64,000 nt of DNA from Tropicimonas isoalkanivorans (GTDB taxonomy: Bacteria > Pseudomonadota > Alphaproteobacteria > Rhodobacterales > Rhodobacteraceae). The stretch's first letter is position 1, and the number at the start of each line of letters is the position of its first letter. The stretch lies in contig NZ_FOLG01000015.1 of NCBI RefSeq assembly GCF_900112335.1, positions 1 to 64,000 on the forward strand, given 5' to 3'. The notes beneath the pieces were generated by a model. The model was not told where the DNA came from and made no database searches. It was given only the letters and a program-made list of their open reading frames with translations. The translations under genes were made by a program, and so were the position numbers. Below are positions 19,038 to 26,505 of the stretch, one piece after another.

Positions 19038-19895
19038 ATGGAAAAGGTTCAGGCAACATCGGCGTTCTTCGCCCTCTCTCAGACCCTGCGGCTGGATATC
19101 TTTCGCTTGTTGATCCAGTCAGGCGAGCACGGCAGGCTGCCCGGTGATATAGCAAACGCTTTGGGCATCCGGCAGAACACGCTGTCCAACAACCTCGCCG
19201 TGCTGCTGAATGCCGGCCTCATTCAACGCGTCCGCGAGGGGCGTAATCTGCGGTACACGGCAAACACAGCCGAAGTGCGGGAAATGCTGTCGTTCCTCTT
19301 GGAGGGCTGCTGCAACGCGCGGCCTGACCTCTGCCATCCCCTGCTCGAGCGCGCGGTCAAGCGGATGGAAGCGCCAGTCTTCAAGCCTCCCTACACTGTC
19401 CTGTTCCTTTGCAATGGCAACTCGGCACGGTCCCTGATCGCGGAGGCCATCATGAATGCCGAAGGAAAGGGCGCCTTTCGCGCCTTTTCCGCGGGCGCCA
19501 ACCCATCCGATACCGGCCCGCACCCCTATACCCTGGACCTGCTCCGCAACCTCAAGCACGACGCGTCCGCCGTCCGCACGAAGTGTTGGGACGAGTTTGC
19601 CGGCGACGGTGCGCCGGAGCTCGATTTCGTGTTCACGGTTTGCGACAAGGCCGCGGCCGAGATCTGCCCGGTCTGGCCCGGCCAGCCGATGAGCGCGCAT
19701 TGGGGCGTTCCCGATCCCGTTGCGGCGGAAGGGAACGAGGCTGAGAGACGCCTCGCCTTCGCGGAGGCCTACCGGATGCTGCGCAATCGCATCACAACTT
19801 TCATGAGCCTGCCGATAGCAACGCTCGATCAGTTTGCCCTGCAAAAGCGGCTCGACCAGATCGGTCAGATTTCCGAATTGGCCGAAGACGTCTGA
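19038..19895 (+). CDS. ArsR repressor fused to thioredoxin-type arsenate reductase
   Basis: Residues about 5-110 are a winged-helix ArsR regulator (LPGDIANALGIRQNTLSNNLAVL as the recognition helix region, with Cys91, Cys92 and Cys99 as likely As(III) ligands). Residues about 118-270 are a low-molecular-weight phosphatase-fold ArsC: P-loop CNGNSARS with nucleophile Cys125 and Arg131, Cys202 and Cys210 as the redox relay pair, and DP at 226-227. The fusion couples sensing to reduction of arsenate. It heads an operon with an ArsJ-type GAPDH and ArsJ. No arsenite efflux gene is seen in the window. Confidence 0.9.
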   Translation: MEKVQATSAFFALSQTLRLDIFRLLIQSGEHGRLPGDIANALGIRQNTLSNNLAVLLNAGLIQRVREGRNLRYTANTAEVREMLSFLLEGCCNARPDLCHPLLERAVKRMEAPVFKPPYTVLFLCNGNSARSLIAEAIMNAEGKGAFRAFSAGANPSDTGPHPYTLDLLRNLKHDASAVRTKCWDEFAGDGAPELDFVFTVCDKAAAEICPVWPGQPMSAHWGVPDPVAAEGNEAERRLAFAEAYRMLRNRITTFMSLPIATLDQFALQKRLDQIGQISELAEDV

Positions 19896-19946
19896 CGGCT
19901 GCGCCATTTCCAACGCTGCAAACCGAGAGATCCCACGGAGACGATC

Positions 19947-20960
19947 ATGACGAAAATCGCAATCAATGGCCTGGGCCGGATGGGGAAGCTGGCGCTGCGC
20001 TCATTCTTCGATCTTGGCTTGAACGGCGAGATCGTCCTGCTGAACGATGCCGAAGGGGATCCAGCGCAGCATGCGCTGCTGTTGGAATTCGACACGATCC
20101 ACGGCCGATGGCCCGCCGAGATCACCCACGGGCCGGACAGCCTGACCATCAACAGTCACACCATGCGTCTGACGCGCGAACGCCGGATCGAGGACCTGCC
20201 GCTGGCGGACCTCGGCATCGACGTGGTGGTCGAATGCACTGGCGTCTTCAAGACCGGCGACAAGCTGGCCCCCTACTTCGCCGCCGGGGTGAAAAAAGTG
20301 GTGGTCTCGGCCCCGGTGAAGGACGGCGGCGCGGTGAATATCGTCTCTGGAGTCAACCACGACATCTACGAGCCCGACACGCATCGCCTTGTCACGGCGG
20401 CAAGTTGCACGACGAACTGCCTCGCCCCCATCGTGAAGGTCATCCACGAGGGAATCGGCATACGCCATGGTTCTATGACAACGATCCACGACGTGACGAA
20501 CACCCAGACCATCGTCGACCGCCCCGCAAAGGATATGCGCCGCGCCCGCTCCACGCTGAATTCGCTGATCCCCACTACCACGGGCTCGGCGACGGCGATC
20601 ACGCTCATCTATCCCGAGTTGAAGGGCCGGCTGAACGGCCACGCAGTTCGGGTGCCGCTGCTTAACGCCTCGCTCACCGACTGCGTCTTCGAGGTGGAGC
20701 GGGCGACCAGCGTCGAGGAGGTGAATGCCCTGTTCAAAGCGGCGGCCGAAGGCCCGATGAGCGGCATTCTCGGCTACGAGGAGCGCCCGCTGGTGTCCGC
20801 CGATTATGTGAACGACGAACGCTCCTCCATCGTCGATGCGCTGTCGACCATGGTGGTGAACGGTACCCAGGTGAAAATCTACGCGTGGTACGACAATGAG
20901 TATGGCTATGCGTTCCGGCTGGCCGACGTGACCCGCATGGTCGTGGATAGCCTGAAATGA
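19947..20960 (+). CDS. gap: ArsJ-associated glyceraldehyde-3-phosphate dehydrogenase
   Basis: A type I NAD-dependent GAPDH of 337 aa: GLGRMG nucleotide fold at about 8-13, catalytic SCTTNC with Cys154, and C-terminal [11 protein letters not shown]. Next to ArsJ such enzymes use arsenate in place of phosphate to make 1-arseno-3-phosphoglycerate, which ArsJ exports and which then falls apart outside. Position between the arsenate sensor/reductase and arsJ, with a 4-nt overlap to arsJ, supports this role over glycolysis. Several canonical positions differ from housekeeping Gap (INGLGRMG for INGFGRIG). Confidence 0.92.
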   Translation: MTKIAINGLGRMGKLALRSFFDLGLNGEIVLLNDAEGDPAQHALLLEFDTIHGRWPAEITHGPDSLTINSHTMRLTRERRIEDLPLADLGIDVVVECTGVFKTGDKLAPYFAAGVKKVVVSAPVKDGGAVNIVSGVNHDIYEPDTHRLVTAASCTTNCLAPIVKVIHEGIGIRHGSMTTIHDVTNTQTIVDRPAKDMRRARSTLNSLIPTTTGSATAITLIYPELKGRLNGHAVRVPLLNASLTDCVFEVERATSVEEVNALFKAAAEGPMSGILGYEERPLVSADYVNDERSSIVDALSTMVVNGTQVKIYAWYDNEYGYAFRLADVTRMVVDSLK

Positions 20961-22261
20961 CCGGTGCAGAGCGCCCGCAGGGCCTGACCGCCTATATCGC
21001 GGTGACGGCCGCCTACTGGACGTTCATGCTGACCGATGGCGCGTTGCGGATGCTGGTTTTGTTGCACTTCCACACGCTCGGCTTCTCGCCCATCCAGCTC
21101 GCCTATCTGTTTCTGCTGTACGAATTCATGGGCATGGTCACGAACCTCTCGGCGGGCTGGATTGCCGCGCGCTTCGGGCTGACCTCCACGCTCTATGCCG
21201 GGCTCGGCTTGCAGATCGCTGCGTTGATCGCGCTGGCCAATCTGGACCCAGGGTGGGCGCTCGCAGCCTCCGTCGCCTACGTGATGGTGGTGCAAGGTGT
21301 CTCCGGCATCGCAAAGGACCTTGCAAAGATGTCCTCCAAGAGCGCCGTGAAACTGCTCGCGCCGTCGGGGGACGGGTTGTTCCGCTGGGTGGCCTACCTC
21401 ACTGGATCGAAGAATGCGGTGAAAGGCGCGGGCTTTTTGATTGGCACGGTCTTGCTGGGCACACTCGGCTTCACGGCGTCGGTGATGGCCATGGCTGCGG
21501 TGCTCGCCGCCATCCTTGTCGCCACCGTGCTTTTCATGCCCGGCGGCCTTCCCCGTGGCCGCAAGGGCGCCAAGTTCCGCGAGGTGTTCTCAACCGACCG
21601 CAACGTCAACCTTCTCTCGCTCGCGCGGATCTTCCTCTTCGGCGCGCGGGACGTCTGGTTTGTGGTGGGCATCCCCATCTACTTCTATGCCGTCCTCTCC
21701 GACGGCACGGAGGCCGGCAACCGCATGGCCTTCTTCCAGATTGGCACCTTCATGGCGCTCTGGATCATCGCCTACGGCGCGATCCAGGCTTGGGCGCCGG
21801 GGCTGCTGAAGGCGAAGGAGAAGACCACCGATGAGATCGTCGCGTTGGCAGTTCGGTGGGTGGGAGCGCTGGCCCTGATCCCTGCCGCACTTGCCTTGTG
21901 CGCGCTTTTCGCGGGCGGACCAGCCGCATGGTTGACGGTCACTTTGGTGGCTGGGCTAATGGGTTTCGGCTTCGTCTTCGCCATCAACTCGTCGGTCCAC
22001 TCCTACCTGATCCTCGCCTTCACACAGCACGACCGGGTCACGATGGACGTGGGCTTCTACTACATGTCCAACGCCGCCGGACGGTTGATCGGGACGCTGC
22101 TGTCGGGTCTGAGCTTCCAGGTCGGAGGGTTGTCGCTGACACTCGCCACCGCGGCCATCATGGCGGCCCTGTCGTGGCTCGCCGCTCGACGGCTCCGTGC
22201 CAGCGGGACACAGGATCAGGTCAGCGACACGAGCGAATCGCACACCCTTCGCGGATCATAA
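20957..22261 (+). CDS. arsJ: Organoarsenical exporter ArsJ (MFS)
   Basis: A 434-aa major-facilitator permease with about 11-12 hydrophobic helices, matching ArsJ in the stretches [36 protein letters not shown] and [10 protein letters not shown]. ArsJ exports 1-arseno-3-phosphoglycerate from the cytoplasm. It overlaps the GAPDH gene by ATGA. Its last 46 nt overlap the end of the convergent CofD-like gene. Confidence 0.92.
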   Translation: MTGAERPQGLTAYIAVTAAYWTFMLTDGALRMLVLLHFHTLGFSPIQLAYLFLLYEFMGMVTNLSAGWIAARFGLTSTLYAGLGLQIAALIALANLDPGWALAASVAYVMVVQGVSGIAKDLAKMSSKSAVKLLAPSGDGLFRWVAYLTGSKNAVKGAGFLIGTVLLGTLGFTASVMAMAAVLAAILVATVLFMPGGLPRGRKGAKFREVFSTDRNVNLLSLARIFLFGARDVWFVVGIPIYFYAVLSDGTEAGNRMAFFQIGTFMALWIIAYGAIQAWAPGLLKAKEKTTDEIVALAVRWVGALALIPAALALCALFAGGPAAWLTVTLVAGLMGFGFVFAINSSVHSYLILAFTQHDRVTMDVGFYYMSNAAGRLIGTLLSGLSFQVGGLSLTLATAAIMAALSWLAARRLRASGTQDQVSDTSESHTLRGS

Positions 22262-23403
22262 CGGGTCGGATTGGCTTCGGACGCGAGCGTCTGGGCCATG
22301 CAGACAATCCCATGCCGGCGGCCCAGCTCACGCGCATCCGCGGCGGCAAAGCTGTCGCCGTCGCAAAGCACAAACTGGAGGAGCCTGTCTGCCGGGCAGT
22401 CGCCGCCTGCATCGCGCCTGAGCTGCTCCAAGAGCGCCTCGACCTGATCGACGAGCCCAAGCCCCGGGCATTCCGGGTCCGGGCCGAGGCTCGGGAGATA
22501 AACCTTGGGCACCGTCCGACGTGCAATGGCGGCCCCCACGCCGAGTGGCAGCAGATTTGCGATGACGCTGGAATACAGGCTGCCCGGCGGGTAACAGATC
22601 AGGTCCGCCGTTTCGATGAGCCGCAGGTTTCGCTCCGGCAGCTTCACCCGCTCCGGCGTCACCTCTGCATCGCCCTCGGCAAGGAACAGCCGGCGGATGG
22701 ATTGCGTGAGTGGGGGCATCTCCTTGCCCGTCAGTTTGCTCTGCCCGATGATGATCGTGCCGTCCGCGAGTTCCGCACCGATCTGCAGGTTGGCGTCCAC
22801 GATCGACCGCACAGTCCCCTGCACTGCCACCATCTTCGACATCAGAAACAGAACCGGCTCCAGCGCTCGGTCGTTGGCCAGATACCCCCCGGCCAGAATG
22901 AGGTTTCCGACGCTCGCCTTCCGAAAATCGAAGTCCGCCGGCATGGCTTCGGCAAAACTGCGAAGCTGCGTCTGGATCAGTTGCCGCATCGGCTGCGACA
23001 CCGCGCAAATCAACGGATGCTCTCCGGTAAGAATGGCCCGAGCCTCCGCGCGCAGCACCGCAGCCTCGGCATTTGCCGGCAAGCGATGGGTGAACAGTCG
23101 AAAGATGTCCGGCTGTCCCAGATCGCTTTCGTCAGCCAGCGCCATCAGCCGGCTCCGCAAGTCCCCCACCGCCGGCATGTTGAACGCAGCGCGCAGCACC
23201 TGCGAACTGCCGCCGCTGTCGAAGGGCGTAATGAGGTGACGCGAGTTGTGGGTGTATCCCTTCAGGCTGTGCGCAATGTCGTTGAGCGCGCTCCCGCCCG
23301 AAAAGAAGAGCAGTCGCGGGCCGAGATTTGGCAGGCTTCTGCATCGTGCGATGCGCAAGGCATCCGGGATCTCCGCAAGCCGCGAGACGGTAAGGCCAGA
23401 CAC
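22216..23403 (-). CDS. CofD-related protein of the GAK-system type
   Basis: A 395-aa member of the CofD/YvcK superfamily. The diagnostic parts are FFSGGSALNDI (about 33-43), THNSRHLITPFDSGGSS (51-67) and GDLRSRLMALAD, then ICYPPGSLYSSVIANLLP near the C-terminal third. These match the CofD-like members of GAK systems, whose reaction is unknown. The GTG at 23403 is chosen because AAGGGGAGGGAGATC precedes it; the frame stays open to 23610. No GAK partner (ATP-grasp or XXXCH protein) is visible. It converges on arsJ with a 46-nt overlap. Confidence 0.8.
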   Translation of the reverse strand: MSGLTVSRLAEIPDALRIARCRSLPNLGPRLLFFSGGSALNDIAHSLKGYTHNSRHLITPFDSGGSSQVLRAAFNMPAVGDLRSRLMALADESDLGQPDIFRLFTHRLPANAEAAVLRAEARAILTGEHPLICAVSQPMRQLIQTQLRSFAEAMPADFDFRKASVGNLILAGGYLANDRALEPVLFLMSKMVAVQGTVRSIVDANLQIGAELADGTIIIGQSKLTGKEMPPLTQSIRRLFLAEGDAEVTPERVKLPERNLRLIETADLICYPPGSLYSSVIANLLPLGVGAAIARRTVPKVYLPSLGPDPECPGLGLVDQVEALLEQLRRDAGGDCPADRLLQFVLCDGDSFAAADARELGRRHGIVCMAQTLASEANPTRYDPRRVCDSLVSLT

Positions 23404-23676
23404 GATCTCCCTCCCCTTGCGCCCTCGACGTGGCCGCATCGTACCGTCATGTATAGGACGCACGCACGGTAGCCCGAAACCCTTTCTTGCCCTTTCGGGG
23501 CCGGGAACAGGACGGCAACGCGCCATACGCAACGCCGGTTCAAAGTTGGCGGATCGATCACAATTTGCCCACTTGCCTCCACACTCTAGTCCCAATTCCT
23601 TGGTTTCCAAATCGAAACGCTATCGACGTCTCACCACCGCAAACACAAGCGGTGGAACGATCGGTCAAAGCTCTCC

Positions 23677-25107
23677 ATGAGGGGTAGTCACGAGGTGGAG
23701 ATTCGGCGAAATCACACTGTTGCGCTCGTGATCCTGGCTATAGCCTTTGCGTTTCCATATTTCACGGTCGATAGGCCCTCAGAGGACCTCCTGGCGATGT
23801 GGTTGGCGGGCCATTTCATTGCCGAGGGCCAACCGGATCTGGTCTACGCATCCTCCAGCCAGATCTTTACCATGTTGCCGCCGTCTGACGACTGGCTGAG
23901 GGCGGCCGCGGAGATCGGACACGAGAGTCAGGTTTTTCCCTATCTGTACCCTCCCCTCTGGGCCGCACTAATTGCCCCCGTTACACGCTGGCTCTCCTTC
24001 GGGGCGTTCGAAGCCGGTATCACTGCGGCCAATGGTGTGTTCTTGTTCGCGACGAGCTGGCTGGCCTGGCGCGCGCTACGGAGCCCAATGCCGGCTATCG
24101 CCTTTGCGCTCCTAGGTCAGATCCTCTTGTATGGCACCACGATCGGCGGCCTTGCGGTCCTGCAGAACCAGCCGCAGATATTCGTAGCATTCCTAACGGT
24201 GCTCGCAATCGAACGGGGACGAGCGGGCGCGCAGATTACCGCGGGAAGCGCACTGGCCCTGGCAGCCGCAATCAAGCTCTTACCCCTGATCTTCCTCCCG
24301 ATCTTCATGGCTCGCGGACAGTGGCGGGCCGCAGCGGCGTTCATCGTAGTTGGCGCCTCGCTGGCGGGCACCTCCATCGCTCTTACCGGCTGGCCGCTTC
24401 ACATGGATTTTCTTGCTTCTGTGCAAGCGATCGGTGCGACTATTATCAGGCTGTCCCCCGCCGTCGGCTTCGAAAATGCCATCGCGAGCCTATTGCCTGA
24501 ATCCGCTCTAACGACGATCCGGGCCGCGAGCCTCGATCCAACGTTCGGGGGCGCCTGGTTCGTCATGGAACGGCCCGCCGTGTGGATGCTCGCGAGCCGT
24601 ACCGCAACATTGGCGACCTTGGCAGTTTTAGTATTTTGGGCGCATAGGACGCCTGAAGACGAACTCTACTCCCGGGTGTGGCCAACCGCACTCATACTGC
24701 TGCTCCTGTTGCAGCCATTAAGTTGGTGCTACTATTTCATCGCTCCCCTAGTTTTCGCACCAGCGATTCTCACGAGTTACGGCGGTCGCCTCGGATTGAC
24801 TATCCTGATGGTGATCACGCTCCCGGTGTCGATGTTCGTTTTGCGCCTCTATCGGTCCTTCATTGGCCCCCTCGATGCCGAAGTCATTTCGGCTCTTGGG
24901 TTGCTGTCGGTCATCTGCCTGCTTGCAGCAATGTCCCTCGCTCCACGGCGAGGTGACCGAACCAAACAGGAGCCGCGGCAAGCAGCTCGGGTCGATGGCA
25001 AAGTTCGAGAACAGACCGGAGAGGCGCTGCCCCGCGCAGATGCAACTTCTTTGCGGGCCGGACGTATCAAGCCGCCGATGTTATCGTCGCCGCATCACGT
25101 GGCTTAG
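23677..25107 (+). CDS. GT87 (DUF2029) polyprenol-dependent glycosyltransferase-like membrane protein
   Basis: A 476-aa polytopic membrane protein with about ten hydrophobic helices. The loop after the first helix carries the acidic DRPSEDLLAMW and the following VFPYLYPPLWAALIAP, and the middle AAIKLLPLIFLPI segment is typical of GT87/DUF2029 enzymes, which use polyprenyl-phosphate sugars outside the inner membrane. The C-terminal 50 residues are hydrophilic. Codon use is AT-richer than the neighbours, with TTA and CTA codons, which hints at lateral acquisition. No strong ribosome binding site precedes 23677; a downstream start is possible. Confidence 0.75.
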   Translation: MRGSHEVEIRRNHTVALVILAIAFAFPYFTVDRPSEDLLAMWLAGHFIAEGQPDLVYASSSQIFTMLPPSDDWLRAAAEIGHESQVFPYLYPPLWAALIAPVTRWLSFGAFEAGITAANGVFLFATSWLAWRALRSPMPAIAFALLGQILLYGTTIGGLAVLQNQPQIFVAFLTVLAIERGRAGAQITAGSALALAAAIKLLPLIFLPIFMARGQWRAAAAFIVVGASLAGTSIALTGWPLHMDFLASVQAIGATIIRLSPAVGFENAIASLLPESALTTIRAASLDPTFGGAWFVMERPAVWMLASRTATLATLAVLVFWAHRTPEDELYSRVWPTALILLLLLQPLSWCYYFIAPLVFAPAILTSYGGRLGLTILMVITLPVSMFVLRLYRSFIGPLDAEVISALGLLSVICLLAAMSLAPRRGDRTKQEPRQAARVDGKVREQTGEALPRADATSLRAGRIKPPMLSSPHHVA

Positions 25108-25172
25108 TAGGCGACTGCCCTCATGCCGCCTTCAGGGCGACGTTCGCGGAGTTGTCGCTTTGTGCTGATTTC

Positions 25173-25201
25173 GATTGCAGCGGTTGGTCCGCACTGCAAT
25201 C
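25173..25201. terminator. Hairpin between convergent GT87 gene and tRNA-Ala
   Basis: GATTGCA and TGCAATC form a perfect 7-bp outer stem, a 2-nt bulge follows, and GCGG/CCGC closes a 5-nt loop. It lies midway between the GT87 stop and the tRNA 3' end, where a bidirectional terminator is expected. There is no U-tract on either strand. Confidence 0.4.
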
Positions 25202-25229
25202 AACGCATTGATCTAGCAGACCTTTGAAG

Positions 25230-25305
25230 TGGTGGAGCCGATCGGGATCGAACCGACGACCTCATCATTGCGAACGATGCGCTCTCCCAACTGAGCTACG
25301 GCCCC
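25230..25305 (-). tRNA. tRNA-Ala (anticodon CGC)
   Basis: A full 76-nt cloverleaf on the minus strand: acceptor GGGGCCG pairing with CGGCTCC (one G-U), D arm GCTC/GAGC, anticodon stem CATCG/TGATG with loop TTCGCAA, T arm GTCGG TTCGATC CCGAT, and an encoded CCA. Anticodon CGC reads the Ala codon GCG. Confidence 0.96.
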
Positions 25306-25340
25306 ACGGAGGCTCCCAATCGCGCAAAGGTTGGGGGATG

Positions 25341-25787
25341 TCAAGCGGGAAGCGCCACGTTCTCGCGGACAAAAGCCTCGATTTGCGATGCGGGCCGTGC
25401 CCCGGAGAGTCGTGCGACTTCGCGCCCGCGGTCGAACAATAACAGTTGCGGGATACCGCGAATATTGTAGCGAACGGTCGCGTCCGGATGGCTCTGCGTA
25501 TCCACTTTCACGAACCGCGCCTTGCCCCGCAGCGCCTCCGCAGCCCGGGCGGATTCGGGCGCCATAGCCCGGCAGGGACCGCACCAGGGCGCCCAGAAGT
25601 CGACCAGCAGGGGCAGGTCATCCACCTTGGCAGCTTTCTCTGCGTCGCGGAACGACAGGTCGTGCACCTTGCCGTCCACAAGCCGCGCGCCACAGGTGCC
25701 GCATTTGGGCCCGGCGCCTAGCTTGTCGGCCGGAACGCGGTTGGTCACGCCACAGTCATGGCAGGTCAGTTTCAGGCTGTGGCTCAT
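25341..25787 (-). CDS. trxC: Thioredoxin 2 (zinc-containing TrxC)
   Basis: A 148-aa thioredoxin with the N-terminal zinc ribbon that defines TrxC (Cys9-x2-Cys12 and Cys29-x2-Cys32) ahead of the thioredoxin fold with the redox centre WCGPC at 68-72 and the cis-Pro loop GIPQLLLF. It reduces cytoplasmic disulfides, especially under oxidative stress. ATG 25787 follows AAGGAG at about 9 nt; the frame is open upstream to 25859 but without family match. It lies next to tRNA-Ala and is divergent from a globin gene. Confidence 0.94.
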   Translation of the reverse strand: MSHSLKLTCHDCGVTNRVPADKLGAGPKCGTCGARLVDGKVHDLSFRDAEKAAKVDDLPLLVDFWAPWCGPCRAMAPESARAAEALRGKARFVKVDTQSHPDATVRYNIRGIPQLLLFDRGREVARLSGARPASQIEAFVRENVALPA

Positions 25788-26013
25788 CGCCGTGGCTCCT
25801 TCACATTCATGTTCAGGAATAGATAGGAAGCGCCATCGGAGTTCCAAGCCCCTCGCCATGGTACGTCCGGCGCTGCATTTTTGGACGAACGCATCTGAGG
25901 GCGACCGAAATGCGTCGTTGAAGTCGCAGTTTGCGATGAATCAATTCCGGGCGTCATGAATCCGTGACAGGTTCGCGACAGGAAAGGCGCCGAATAGCAT
26001 CAGGGAGTCCGAA

Positions 26014-26433
26014 ATGCCGCCGTCGCAACAGGAACTTGCGCGCGTGAAGCAGAGCTTCGAAGATCTGCGTCCGCATCATGAACCCACATCTTACGACTTC
26101 TACGAGGAACTGTTCGCAAGGGCCCCCGAACTGCGCCAGCTGTTCCGTGATGACCTGAAGGGTCAGGGGATGCGTTTCATGAACACGCTCGGCCTGGTCC
26201 TCGACGACATGACCAATCCGAACGGAACGACGGTCGACTACGCGGAGCTCGGTCACCTGCATACGACCCTGGGCGTGCGGCAGGCTCATTTCGAGCCGAT
26301 GGAAGACGCGCTCATGGCCTCCCTCGGCAAGAAGCTCGGCAACGAATTCACAGCGGACCTGGAAGAGGCATGGCGTAACGCGTTCCGGGCTTTCAGCAAG
26401 AAACTGATCGAGGCGGGCGACATCCCCGCGTAG
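26014..26433 (+). CDS. Single-domain bacterial globin
   Basis: A 139-aa globin of the Vitreoscilla/flavohaemoglobin type without a reductase domain. The CD1 Phe is Phe44 (RQLFRD) and the proximal His is His83 in HLHTTLGV. Such proteins bind oxygen or nitric oxide in the cytoplasm and are often involved in NO detoxification or low-oxygen physiology. No partner reductase is adjacent. No clear ribosome binding site other than GGGAG about 10 nt upstream. It ends convergent to ileS. Confidence 0.85.
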   Translation: MPPSQQELARVKQSFEDLRPHHEPTSYDFYEELFARAPELRQLFRDDLKGQGMRFMNTLGLVLDDMTNPNGTTVDYAELGHLHTTLGVRQAHFEPMEDALMASLGKKLGNEFTADLEEAWRNAFRAFSKKLIEAGDIPA

Positions 26434-26505
26434 GTAAGCGCCCGCGAGACATCGCCGTAAGAGGGGCCGCCGCTCCAGCCCCTCCCATTTTCGAGGGCAG
26501 CGACG

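Noticed and set aside
22261-23472. Long plus-strand frame downstream of arsJ (continuing from 21856)
   Set aside because: Antisense to the CofD-like gene and out of frame with arsJ; composition is shadow-like.
25108-25340. Integrative element at tRNA-Ala
   Set aside because: No integrase gene or direct repeat of the tRNA 3' end was seen within reach; only the GT87 gene looks compositionally odd.
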